Source: Rhodococcus sp. HNM0569 (GTDB taxonomy: Bacteria; Actinomycetota; Actinomycetes; Mycobacteriales; Mycobacteriaceae). From it: a DNA stretch of 64,000 nucleotides. A program made the translations under genes and the position numbers. Below the pieces are notes generated by a model. The model did not search any database, was not told the origin of the DNA, and saw nothing but the letters and a program-made list of their open reading frames with translations. Positions within the stretch are counted from its first letter, which is position 1, and the number at the start of each line of letters is the position of its first letter. Positions 48,017 through 55,780 of this stretch are shown here, one piece after another. Where the stretch lies: contig NZ_JAASAE010000012.1 of assembly GCF_012726205.1 (NCBI RefSeq), positions 1-64,000 of the forward strand, written 5' to 3'.

Positions 48017-49081
48017 ATGGCGACTGTGACCTTCGACTCCACGACGTGTGTCTTCCCGGGCTCGTCCACCCCGGCGGTCGACGCACTCGACCTGCACATC
48101 GAGGACGGCGAGTTCCTGGTCCTCGTCGGCCCGTCCGGGTGCGGCAAGTCGACGTCGCTGCGCATGCTCGCGGGCCTCGAACGAGTCGCGGGCGGGCGCA
48201 TCCTGATCGGCGACCGCGACGTCACCGGAAGCGATCCCAAGGACCGCGACATCGCGATGGTGTTCCAGAACTATGCGCTGTACCCGCACATGTCGGTCGC
48301 CGAGAACATGGGCTTCTCCCTCAAACTGGCGAAGAAGAGCAAGAGCGAGATCCGCGAGCGCGTCGCCGAAGCCGCCGAACTGCTCGGTCTCACACCGTAT
48401 CTCGACCGCAAGCCCAAGGCGCTGTCCGGCGGACAGCGGCAGCGCGTCGCGATGGGTCGCGCCATCGTGCGTCAGCCGCAGGTGTTCCTGATGGACGAGC
48501 CGCTGTCGAACCTCGACGCGAAGCTGCGCGTGCAGACCCGCACCCAGATCGCCCAGTTGCAGCGGCGTCTCGGCACCACCACCGTGTACGTCACGCACGA
48601 TCAGGTCGAGGCCATGACGATGGGCGACCGGGTCGCGGTCCTGAAGGACGGCATCCTGCAGCAGTGCGCATCGCCGCGCGAGCTCTACAGCAGGCCCACC
48701 AATGTGTTCGTGGCCGGGTTCATGGGATCGCCGTCGATGAACCTGTTCACCGTCCCGGTCACCGACGAGGGCGTCCGGCTCGGCGACGCCGTGATCCCGG
48801 TGCCCCGCCAGTTGCGCGCCGACAGCGCCGAACGCGAAGTGATCGTCGGCATCCGGCCCGAACATCTCGAGGTCGCGTCGCGCGGGCTCACCGTCGAGGT
48901 CGACGTCGTCGAGGAACTCGGGTCGGACGCCTACGTGTACGGGCGCACCACCGACGACGCCGAAGTGGTGGCGCGGGTCGACTGGCGCAACCCGCCGAGC
49001 AAGGGCGAATCGGTGTCCTTCGCCGTCGATCCCGCCGCGCTGCACGTGTTCTCGGCGGTCGACGGGCGCCGGTTGAGCTGA
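48017..49081 (+). CDS. sugC: Trehalose-type ABC importer ATPase (SugC-like)
   Basis: A 354-residue ATPase of the MalK/UgpC/SugC group: Walker A GPSGCGKST, MVFQNYALYPHMSVAENM, signature LSGGQRQRVAMGRAI, Walker B VFLMDEPLSNLDAKLR, H-loop VTHDQVEAMTMGDRV, and a C-terminal regulatory OB domain (VGIRPEHLEV). It should energise the LpqY-SugAB complex encoded at 50282-53614. In M. tuberculosis sugC follows sugB, but here it is upstream and separated by an opposite-strand DUF389 gene. A role with other sugar permeases cannot be excluded. Confidence 0.85.
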   Translation: MATVTFDSTTCVFPGSSTPAVDALDLHIEDGEFLVLVGPSGCGKSTSLRMLAGLERVAGGRILIGDRDVTGSDPKDRDIAMVFQNYALYPHMSVAENMGFSLKLAKKSKSEIRERVAEAAELLGLTPYLDRKPKALSGGQRQRVAMGRAIVRQPQVFLMDEPLSNLDAKLRVQTRTQIAQLQRRLGTTTVYVTHDQVEAMTMGDRVAVLKDGILQQCASPRELYSRPTNVFVAGFMGSPSMNLFTVPVTDEGVRLGDAVIPVPRQLRADSAEREVIVGIRPEHLEVASRGLTVEVDVVEELGSDAYVYGRTTDDAEVVARVDWRNPPSKGESVSFAVDPAALHVFSAVDGRRLS

Positions 49082-49094
49082 CGCACCGGCGCAT

Positions 49095-50123
49095 TCAGCC
49101 GGAGAGGCGAGTGCCGAACTCGTGGACGACGACCACCGTCACCGGCCACGGGATCAGCGCGTCCACGGACTCCTGCAGCTCGCCCACCGGGGGAAGGTCG
49201 GCGGGGGCGAGCACCTCGACGGTGGCGGTGCCGCCCTGCACCGACACGTCCGTCACCTGAGCGCCGTCGGCAGGCGTGAGCCACGTGCGCGCCGCGTCGG
49301 CGATCTGGCTCGCCCACAGCGTCGAGAGGGAGTTCACGACCATCGGAGCTGCAACCACGGCGATCGTGACGACCATGGCCGCATAGGTGCGGCCGCGGCG
49401 CTGTGCCCGGGCGCCGGCCTCGGCGGGATATCCGGTGAGCCCCAGCACGACGACCGCGGTCACGATCATCGCGACCACATTCGACGCGAACAGGACCAGG
49501 GCGCCGACGGCGAGTCCCGGTGCACCGGACCCGAGGCACACCCCGACCACGCCGAGCGGCGGCACGAGCGAGATCGCGATCGCGACGCCGGGCAGTACGT
49601 CCCCGACGTCCTTGCGGGCCAGCGCGATCACGCCGACGAGACCGGTGGCGAATGCCGCGACGAGGTCGGACAGCTTGGGCGACGTCCTGCCGACGACCTG
49701 CGAGTTGGCGAGGACGTCGGTCGGATTGGGCAGCACCTGTGCGTACACGAAGCCGATGCCGATCACCAGCGCGACCCCGAGCAGCACCGTCGACACGCTG
49801 CGCAGCACGAGAGACCGGTCGCCCGACGCGATTCCCAGCCCGGTACCGAGGATCGGCACCGACAGCGGCGCGACGATCATCGCGCCGATGACCGTCGCGG
49901 TGGAATCGCCTGCCACCCCGGCGACCGCGATGACGCCCGCCAGGGTGAGCATGAGCCAGAAGGCCGAGCGGCGGCCGGATTCGGCGTCGCCGATGTCGAG
50001 CCGCTCGCGCAGTTCGGCGAGTGGGCGGCGCTGCGTCGCGGGCACCACGACGGACATCACGCCGCGGGCCGTCGCGTCGGTATTCCGGGCGGGGTGGATG
50101 CGATCGGAATCGTCGGGAGCCAT
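49095..50123 (-). CDS. DUF389 membrane protein
   Basis: A 342-residue protein with about six membrane helices. The DUF389 core is visible as SAFWLMLTLAGVIAVAGVAGDSTATVIGAMIVAPLSVPILGTGLGIASGD and the conserved GVAIAISLVPPLGVVG. A soluble C-terminal domain (VTDVSVQGGTATVEVLAP) follows. The function of the family is not established. The ATG at 50123 has GAGGA upstream; an internal ATG (SVVVPATQ) is possible. It lies between sugC and lpqY on the other strand. Confidence 0.8.
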   Translation of the reverse strand: MAPDDSDRIHPARNTDATARGVMSVVVPATQRRPLAELRERLDIGDAESGRRSAFWLMLTLAGVIAVAGVAGDSTATVIGAMIVAPLSVPILGTGLGIASGDRSLVLRSVSTVLLGVALVIGIGFVYAQVLPNPTDVLANSQVVGRTSPKLSDLVAAFATGLVGVIALARKDVGDVLPGVAIAISLVPPLGVVGVCLGSGAPGLAVGALVLFASNVVAMIVTAVVVLGLTGYPAEAGARAQRRGRTYAAMVVTIAVVAAPMVVNSLSTLWASQIADAARTWLTPADGAQVTDVSVQGGTATVEVLAPADLPPVGELQESVDALIPWPVTVVVVHEFGTRLSG

Positions 50124-50281
50124 GGCTGTCCTCGAATCAAGGCCCGGTACCGCATGTCGGGTGGTGGGGGCGCTGCGGGTCGCATGCGGTCTGTGTCGTG
50201 TGCCACAGTATGCTGCCACTCGACAAACACGTGGGTACGCCCGTTCGACGGCGCGCCCACCGGTGCAGATGGAGAGGGTCC

Positions 50282-51550
50282 ATGGTGCAGATTTCGAAGG
50301 TGGCACGCCGCGCGGCGGCGGTCGCCACGGCGGCGTCGCTGGTCACGCTCGCCGCGTGCTCGAGCGACAGCTCGGACGACGCGGCAGGCGAGAACGTCGA
50401 CGGACGTGGCCCGATCACGTTCGCGATGGGCAAGAACGACACCGACAAGCTCACGCCGGTCATCGACAGGTGGAATGCGGCGCATCCCGACGAGAAGGTC
50501 GAACTGGCCGAGCTCGCAGGCGAAGCCGACGACCAGCGCGAGCGTCTCGTGCAGTCGCTGCAGTCGGGCGGCTCCGAGTACGACGTGATGGCACTCGACG
50601 TCACGTGGACCGCCGAGTTCGCGGCCAACGGCTGGCTGCAGCCGCTCGACGGCGAACTCGCGATCGACACGTCGGGCCTGCTGCCCGCCACCGTCGACAG
50701 CGCCACCTACCGCGACGTCCTGTACGCGGGCCCGCAGAACACCAACGCGCAGCTGCTCTACTACCGCACCGATCTCATGCCGCAGGCGCCCACCGACTGG
50801 GCCGGTCTCACCGGTGCGTGCGGGGTCGCGACGGCACAGAACATCGACTGCCTCGCCACTCAGCTCAAGCAGTACGAGGGCCTCACCGTCGCCACCACGC
50901 AGTTCGTCAACTCGTGGGGCGGCGAGGTCGTCGCCGACGACGGCAACACCCCCGAGGTCGACAGCCCCGAGGCCAAGGCCGGTCTGCAGGCACTCGTCGA
51001 CGCGTACAAGGCCAACCAGATCCCGGCCCGTGCCACCGGATTCACCGAGGAGGAGACGAACTTCGCGTTCGTCAACGGCGAGACGCTGTTCGCGTACAAC
51101 TGGCCGTACATGTACTCCAATGCGGAGGAAGAAGGCTCGGCGGTTGCGGGCAAGGTCGGCGTCGCGCCCATCGCGGGACCGTCCGGCCCGGGTGCATCGA
51201 CGCTCGGCGGCTACAACAACGGCATCAACGTCAACTCGGAGCACAAGGCCACGGCCCGCGACTTCATCGAGTTCGTCCAGAACCCCGAGAACCAGGCGTC
51301 GTTCGCCGACGCGTCGTTCCCGCCGGTCCTGGCGTCGGTGTACGACGACCCGCAGCTGCAGCAGATGCATCCGTACCTGCCCGCCCTCAAGGCTGCGCTC
51401 GAGAACGCGGTGCCGCGTCCGGTCACGCCGTACTACTCGGCCGTGAGCAAGGCGATCCAGGACAACGCGTACGCCGCGATCACCGGCCAGAAGTCCGTCG
51501 ACCAGGCGATGACCGACATGTCGGCGGCCATCACGGCGGCCGCCGGGTAG
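50282..51550 (+). CDS. lpqY: Trehalose-binding lipoprotein LpqY
   Basis: A 422-residue family 1 solute-binding lipoprotein; lipobox LVTLAAC. It contains DVMALDVTWTAEFAANGWLQPLD, YAGPQNTNAQLLYYRTDLMP, FVNSWGGEVV, NFAFVNGETLFAYNWPYMYSNA and LGGYNNGINVNSEHKATARDFIEFV, in line with LpqY of mycobacteria, which recovers trehalose released from trehalose monomycolate during cell-envelope building. It is followed by a hairpin and sugA-sugB. The ATG at 50282 follows GGAGAGG. Confidence 0.88.
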   Translation: MVQISKVARRAAAVATAASLVTLAACSSDSSDDAAGENVDGRGPITFAMGKNDTDKLTPVIDRWNAAHPDEKVELAELAGEADDQRERLVQSLQSGGSEYDVMALDVTWTAEFAANGWLQPLDGELAIDTSGLLPATVDSATYRDVLYAGPQNTNAQLLYYRTDLMPQAPTDWAGLTGACGVATAQNIDCLATQLKQYEGLTVATTQFVNSWGGEVVADDGNTPEVDSPEAKAGLQALVDAYKANQIPARATGFTEEETNFAFVNGETLFAYNWPYMYSNAEEEGSAVAGKVGVAPIAGPSGPGASTLGGYNNGINVNSEHKATARDFIEFVQNPENQASFADASFPPVLASVYDDPQLQQMHPYLPALKAALENAVPRPVTPYYSAVSKAIQDNAYAAITGQKSVDQAMTDMSAAITAAAG

Positions 51551-51553
51551 TAC

Positions 51554-51572
51554 CGCCGCGACAGCGTCGCGG
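51554..51572 (+). terminator. Hairpin between lpqY and sugA
   Basis: GCCGCGAC-AGC-GTCGCGGC, a perfect 8-bp stem 4 bp after the lpqY stop, without a T-run. In binding-protein operons such structures often protect the upstream mRNA so that more receptor than permease is made. Confidence 0.5.
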
Positions 51573-51659
51573 CAACGACCGCTCCACTGGGTAACATGCC
51601 AGCGTCTCGGAGAAGCCGGCACGAGACACGCCCGCACGAGAACAAGAGGGGGGCCGACG

Positions 51660-52709
51660 GTGGACGCGGTCGACACCAGCGCTGACAGCGGCAACGGCGC
51701 CGCGGCCGGGACAACACGTCCCGACCGCGGCGCCGGCCCGGATCAGCACAGCCGAAGCATGTTTCGGCGTATCCGCGAGCAGCGCGCGTTCTGGCTGATC
51801 GCGCCCACGATGGTCATCCTCGCGGTGGTCATCGCCTATCCCGTGCTGCGCGCCCTGTACCTGTCGTTCCAGGCCGATCGTGGCATCGACGAAGAGACCG
51901 GCCGATTCCAGGACGGCGGCTTCGCCGGGTTCGAGCACTACCTCATGTGGCTCACCCAGAACTGCGGCAGCGGGGTGGGCACGTGCCCACCCGGCACCCT
52001 CGGATCCGACTTCTGGCCGTCGGTGGGGGTCACGCTGTTCTTCGCGGTCGTCACCGTGTCGATCGAGGCATGCCTCGGCTTGTGGATGGCAACGGTCATG
52101 AGCCGCAACTTCTTCGGCCGTTCGTTGCTGCGGGCGAGCGTGCTCATCCCGTGGGCCATCCCCACCGCCGTCACCGCGAAGCTGTGGTTCTTCATCTTCG
52201 CGGAGAACGGTATCGCCAACAAGATTCTCGGCACCGACATCGCCTGGACCACCGACCCGTGGGCGTCCCGGTTCGCCGTCATCATCGCCGACATCTGGAA
52301 GACCACGCCGTTCATGGCATTGCTCATCCTCGCGGGCCTGCAGATGATTCCGAAGGACGTCTACGAGGCCGCACGCGTCGACGGCGCCTCCACCTGGCAG
52401 CGGTTCACGCAGATCACCCTGCCGCTCGTCAAACCCGCGCTCATGGTCGCGATCCTGTTCCGCACGCTCGACGTGCTGCGCATGTACGACCTCCCGGCCA
52501 TCCTGTCGGGCACGAGCGGTTCGACACCCACCACCACCGTGTCGATCCTCGTGGTCGCCGACATGCGCGCGGGCAACTTCAACAGCGCGTCCGCGCTGTC
52601 CACACTCGTGTTCGTGATGATCTTCGTCATCGCATTCGTCATGGTGAAGTTCCTCGGCGCCAACGCCGTACGCACGCAGGAGACGCAGCGGAAGGGGGCG
52701 GACGCATGA
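51660..52709 (+). CDS. sugA: Trehalose ABC importer permease SugA
   Basis: A 349-residue MalF-type permease with a disordered N-terminus (about 40 residues) and six helices. FWLIAPTMVILAVVIAYPVLRALYLSF is the first helix, and the EAA coupling motif is YEAARVDGASTWQRFTQITLPLVKPAL. A periplasmic loop with CGSGVGTC may form a disulfide. The GTG at 51660 follows GAGGGGGG. The stop overlaps the sugB start (ATGA). Confidence 0.88.
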   Translation: MDAVDTSADSGNGAAAGTTRPDRGAGPDQHSRSMFRRIREQRAFWLIAPTMVILAVVIAYPVLRALYLSFQADRGIDEETGRFQDGGFAGFEHYLMWLTQNCGSGVGTCPPGTLGSDFWPSVGVTLFFAVVTVSIEACLGLWMATVMSRNFFGRSLLRASVLIPWAIPTAVTAKLWFFIFAENGIANKILGTDIAWTTDPWASRFAVIIADIWKTTPFMALLILAGLQMIPKDVYEAARVDGASTWQRFTQITLPLVKPALMVAILFRTLDVLRMYDLPAILSGTSGSTPTTTVSILVVADMRAGNFNSASALSTLVFVMIFVIAFVMVKFLGANAVRTQETQRKGADA

Positions 52710-53614
52710 CCGTCGCAGGCAAGCACCGTTCACCCGACATCGACGAGACGCCCGAGGCGCCTGCCGCGGTGCGTCCGCCCAAGCAGCGCTTCGGCCCCGC
52801 GGCCCGCACGTACGTCGGTGTCGCGGTCATCCTCGTGTGGGGTCTCGCGCCCTTCTACTGGATGGTCGTCACCGCATTCCGCGACGTCGCGCACACCTTC
52901 GACACGACGCCGTGGCCCACCTTCGTCACGCTCGACAACTTCCGCGAGGCCCTCGCGACCGACAAGGGCAACGATTTCCTCGGCGCGATCGTAAACAGCC
53001 TGATCATCGGCGCCGTCACCACTCTCGTCGCGCTGCTGCTGGGCGTGTTCACCGCGTACGCGCTCGCGCGCCTCGAGTTCCGCGGCAAGTACGTCGTCAC
53101 GGGTGTCGTGCTCGCGGCGTCGATGTTCCCGGGCGTCGCGCTCGTCACGCCGCTGTTCCAGTTGTTCGGCGACATCGGCTGGATCGGTCAGTACCAGGCG
53201 TTGATCATCCCGAACATCTCGTTCGTGCTGCCGCTGACGATCTACACGCTCACGTCGTTCATGTCGGACATGCCGTGGGAGCTCGAAGAAGCCGCACGCG
53301 TCGACGGTGCCACACGCGCGCAGGCGTTCCGGCTGGTCATCCTGCCGCTCGCGGCTCCGGCCCTGTTCACCACCGCGATCCTGGCGTTCATCGCGACGTG
53401 GAACGAGTTCATGCTCGCGAGCCAGCTGTCCACCAAGGCCACCGAACCCGTCACGGTCGCGATCGCGCGGTTCACCGGCACCGACGCGTACTCGCAGCCG
53501 TACACCGCGATCATGGCGGCGGGCACGCTCGTCACGATCCCCCTCGTGATCATGGTGCTGTTGTTCCAGCGTCGCATCGTGTCCGGTCTGACGGCCGGCG
53601 GCGTCAAGAGCTGA
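52706..53614 (+). CDS. sugB: Trehalose ABC importer permease SugB
   Basis: A 302-residue MalG-type permease: GLAPFYWMVVTAFRDVAHTFDTTPWP, FTAYALARLEFRGKYVVTGVVLAASMFPGVAL, EAA motif LEEAARVDGATRAQAFRLVILPLAAPAL, and ATWNEFMLASQL. It pairs with SugA to form the membrane channel for the LpqY ligand. ATG overlapping the sugA stop by 4 nt. Confidence 0.88.
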   Translation: MTVAGKHRSPDIDETPEAPAAVRPPKQRFGPAARTYVGVAVILVWGLAPFYWMVVTAFRDVAHTFDTTPWPTFVTLDNFREALATDKGNDFLGAIVNSLIIGAVTTLVALLLGVFTAYALARLEFRGKYVVTGVVLAASMFPGVALVTPLFQLFGDIGWIGQYQALIIPNISFVLPLTIYTLTSFMSDMPWELEEAARVDGATRAQAFRLVILPLAAPALFTTAILAFIATWNEFMLASQLSTKATEPVTVAIARFTGTDAYSQPYTAIMAAGTLVTIPLVIMVLLFQRRIVSGLTAGGVKS

Positions 53615-53615
53615 C

Positions 53616-53804
53616 ATGCGTCGCGGAGCCCGTCGTCAACAGCTCGAACTCCTGATCGGCCTGTTCGGATTCTTCACGGTCGTGGCGTTCGTCGCGGCCG
53701 TCGTGCCGATCGTGCGCGGCGAGCCGTCGGTCACGGCGTCGCTCGTGCTGCTGGGCTGTGTCGCCGGTCTCGGCGGCGCGTGGGTGCTGCACCGCCGCAC
53801 GTGA
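53616..53804 (+). CDS. Small two-helix membrane protein downstream of sugB
   Basis: A 62-residue protein, RRGARRQQLELLIGLFGFFTVVAFVAAVVP followed by a second helix (SLVLLGCVAGLGGAWVL). The ATG is 1 bp after the sugB stop region, and a terminator follows at once, so it is the last gene of the importer operon. I do not know a function; its position suggests an accessory role. Confidence 0.6.
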   Translation: MRRGARRQQLELLIGLFGFFTVVAFVAAVVPIVRGEPSVTASLVLLGCVAGLGGAWVLHRRT

Positions 53805-53807
53805 CCT

Positions 53808-53836
53808 GCGGCAGGCGCCCCGAGGACGCCTGCCGC
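53808..53836. terminator. Hairpin terminator after the sug operon
   Basis: GCGGCAGGCG (53808-53817) / CGCCTGCCGC (53827-53836), perfect 10-bp stem with a 9-nt loop, lying between the convergent sug operon and the MFS gene; likely bidirectional. Confidence 0.75.
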
Positions 53837-53841
53837 CCGGA

Positions 53842-55386
53842 TCAGCCTGCCGCGACCAGTTCGTCGCCGTCGTGCGTCGTCCGAGGTGCCGACGGCGCCG
53901 CGACCTGTTCGATCCGGCGTGGCAGTGCGAACGCGACCGCGGCGCCCACCAGCGCGAACACGGCGCCGATCCAGAAGGCGACCTGGAAGCCGGCGTCGTC
54001 GTAGAACACCGCGCCCTGCAACGTCGCCTGGATCTCCGCCGGGAAAGTCACGATGTGCGAGTTGTTCATGATCGAGAACGCGACGACCGGCAGGATCGCC
54101 GGGAAGACCGACTGCGCCACGCCCACCATCGACGCCGAACTCGCCTGCAGCTGCGGCGGCACAGCCTCGATCAGCAGGTTCGGGATCGACGCGTAGCCCA
54201 TGCCCATACCGAACCCGAACACGGCGCACACGATCATCACGACGGCCGTCGTCGTGTGGAACTGGGCGATGAGCGCGAACGCGACGGCGTTGAGCACGAG
54301 CCCGGCGACCAGCAGCGGGCGCGGCTTCGCGTTGCGGCCCACGAGAGTGCCGACGAGCAGGCCGCCGAGCACCACAGCGGCACCGATCGGCACCTGGTAG
54401 AGGGCGAATCCTTCCGCGTCGACGCCGAAACCGTAGCCGAGCCCGAGGATCGCGGGCGTCATGACCATCATCGGCAACAGGATCGTGAACAGGCCGGACG
54501 ACCCGTACACCATGCCCGACGCGATCGTCGTGACCAGGACCGGGCGCTTGCCGAGCACGTCCAGGTCGATGAGCGGTTCCGTCAGCATCCTCGCGGAGAC
54601 CATCCAGCCGCCGAGGAGGACGATGCCACCGACGAGATATGCGAGCGTGCCCGCGTCGGTCCAGCCCCAGCTCGGGCCGAAGCTCACCGCGACGAGGATG
54701 CCCGCGATGCCCGCGCCGAGCAGCACCGCGCCGACCAGGTCGATGCGTGAGCGCAGCCGCACGCCCGATTCCGGCGTCGTGAACTGGATGAGCACCCCGA
54801 GCACGGCGAGGCACACGACGAAGAACCAGAAGATCGCGCGGAAACCGAAGCCGTCGAGCAGCCAGCCGGTGAGGAATGGGGCAGCGATCGCGATCAGGCC
54901 CATGCCGCTGGTCGCGATGCTGACGGCGAGTGCGACGGTGCGCGGCGGGAACACGTCCCGGATCAGGGAGTAGCTCAGGAACAGCGTGGGGACCAGCAGG
55001 CCGGCGAGGCAGCGCCCGACGATCATGAGGGCGTAGGACGACGCGACGGCCGAGACGAGGGAGCCGACGAGCGCGATCGCGACGCAGGCGAGCAGCATCC
55101 TGCGTTTGCCGTACATGTCGGCGAGCTTGCCGATCAGTGGCGCCGCCATCGCCCCCACCAGCAGGAATGCGGTGAGCAGCCATGCCCCCTGGGTGGTCTG
55201 GAAGTGCGTCGCGATCGACGGCAGTGCCGTCGAGATCATCATGTAGCTCACGGCGAGCAGTTCGAGCAGCAGCACGATCGACAGCAGGGATGCGGCGAGG
55301 CGCAGGCTCCAGCCCGCGTCGTCCTCCGGAGCGGGCGTCGGGCTGCCGGTGGCGGTCGTGGCCGCCCGGCGTTGGGCAGACTTCAT
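53842..55386 (-). CDS. MFS drug exporter (DHA2 type)
   Basis: A 514-residue, about 14-helix major facilitator. Motif A is GKLADMYGKRRML, and the TM5 antiporter motif region reads SIATSGMGLIAIAAPFLTGWLLDG. Proton-coupled export of a hydrophobic compound is likely; the substrate is unknown. The ATG at 55386 has GAAAGGA upstream. A perfect inverted repeat (CACTGCC-N6-GGCAGTG, 55503-55522) about 115 bp upstream may be an operator, but no regulator gene is adjacent. Confidence 0.85.
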   Translation of the reverse strand: MKSAQRRAATTATGSPTPAPEDDAGWSLRLAASLLSIVLLLELLAVSYMMISTALPSIATHFQTTQGAWLLTAFLLVGAMAAPLIGKLADMYGKRRMLLACVAIALVGSLVSAVASSYALMIVGRCLAGLLVPTLFLSYSLIRDVFPPRTVALAVSIATSGMGLIAIAAPFLTGWLLDGFGFRAIFWFFVVCLAVLGVLIQFTTPESGVRLRSRIDLVGAVLLGAGIAGILVAVSFGPSWGWTDAGTLAYLVGGIVLLGGWMVSARMLTEPLIDLDVLGKRPVLVTTIASGMVYGSSGLFTILLPMMVMTPAILGLGYGFGVDAEGFALYQVPIGAAVVLGGLLVGTLVGRNAKPRPLLVAGLVLNAVAFALIAQFHTTTAVVMIVCAVFGFGMGMGYASIPNLLIEAVPPQLQASSASMVGVAQSVFPAILPVVAFSIMNNSHIVTFPAEIQATLQGAVFYDDAGFQVAFWIGAVFALVGAAVAFALPRRIEQVAAPSAPRTTHDGDELVAAG

Positions 55387-55780
55387 CGTGAATCCTTTCG
55401 GGCGCCGACAGACTTCGTTCGCGCGCCAACAGGCAGAAGGCCCAATCGATTTCGGGCCTAAGGGGGATCTCCGGAGAGCGAGTCGGTGATGCCCGCACAT
55501 CACACTGCCGGTCATGGCAGTGACACCAGTCATACGTCCGGTGGGCGGGAATTCTGCTCTGCCCGGTCCTGGGTGCCGAAAGTTACGCAGCTCCACCGAT
55601 ATTGAGCGCCCGAGTGCCACAAAGCCGAGCGCGGGGACATCGCGGTGCGGCGGCGCGCGGCCCGTGGCAACGGTGAAAGTCGGGTCACAGTCTGCGCGAA
55701 ACGCCGTGCGGGCTGCATCGCCGGTGCCATGATCGGCCGGAGCGGACCAGAACTGGGCAGCCGGACCAGGAGCGAAGTGG
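55387..55780. other. Divergent intergenic region between MFS and class A PBP genes
   Basis: A 394-bp stretch without a convincing gene; the short frames inside lack start signals and family likeness. It contains the inverted repeat CACTGCC-GGTCAT-GGCAGTG at 55503-55522 and must hold promoters for both flanking genes. AGGAG at 55769-55773 is the ribosome-binding site of the PBP gene. Confidence 0.6.
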
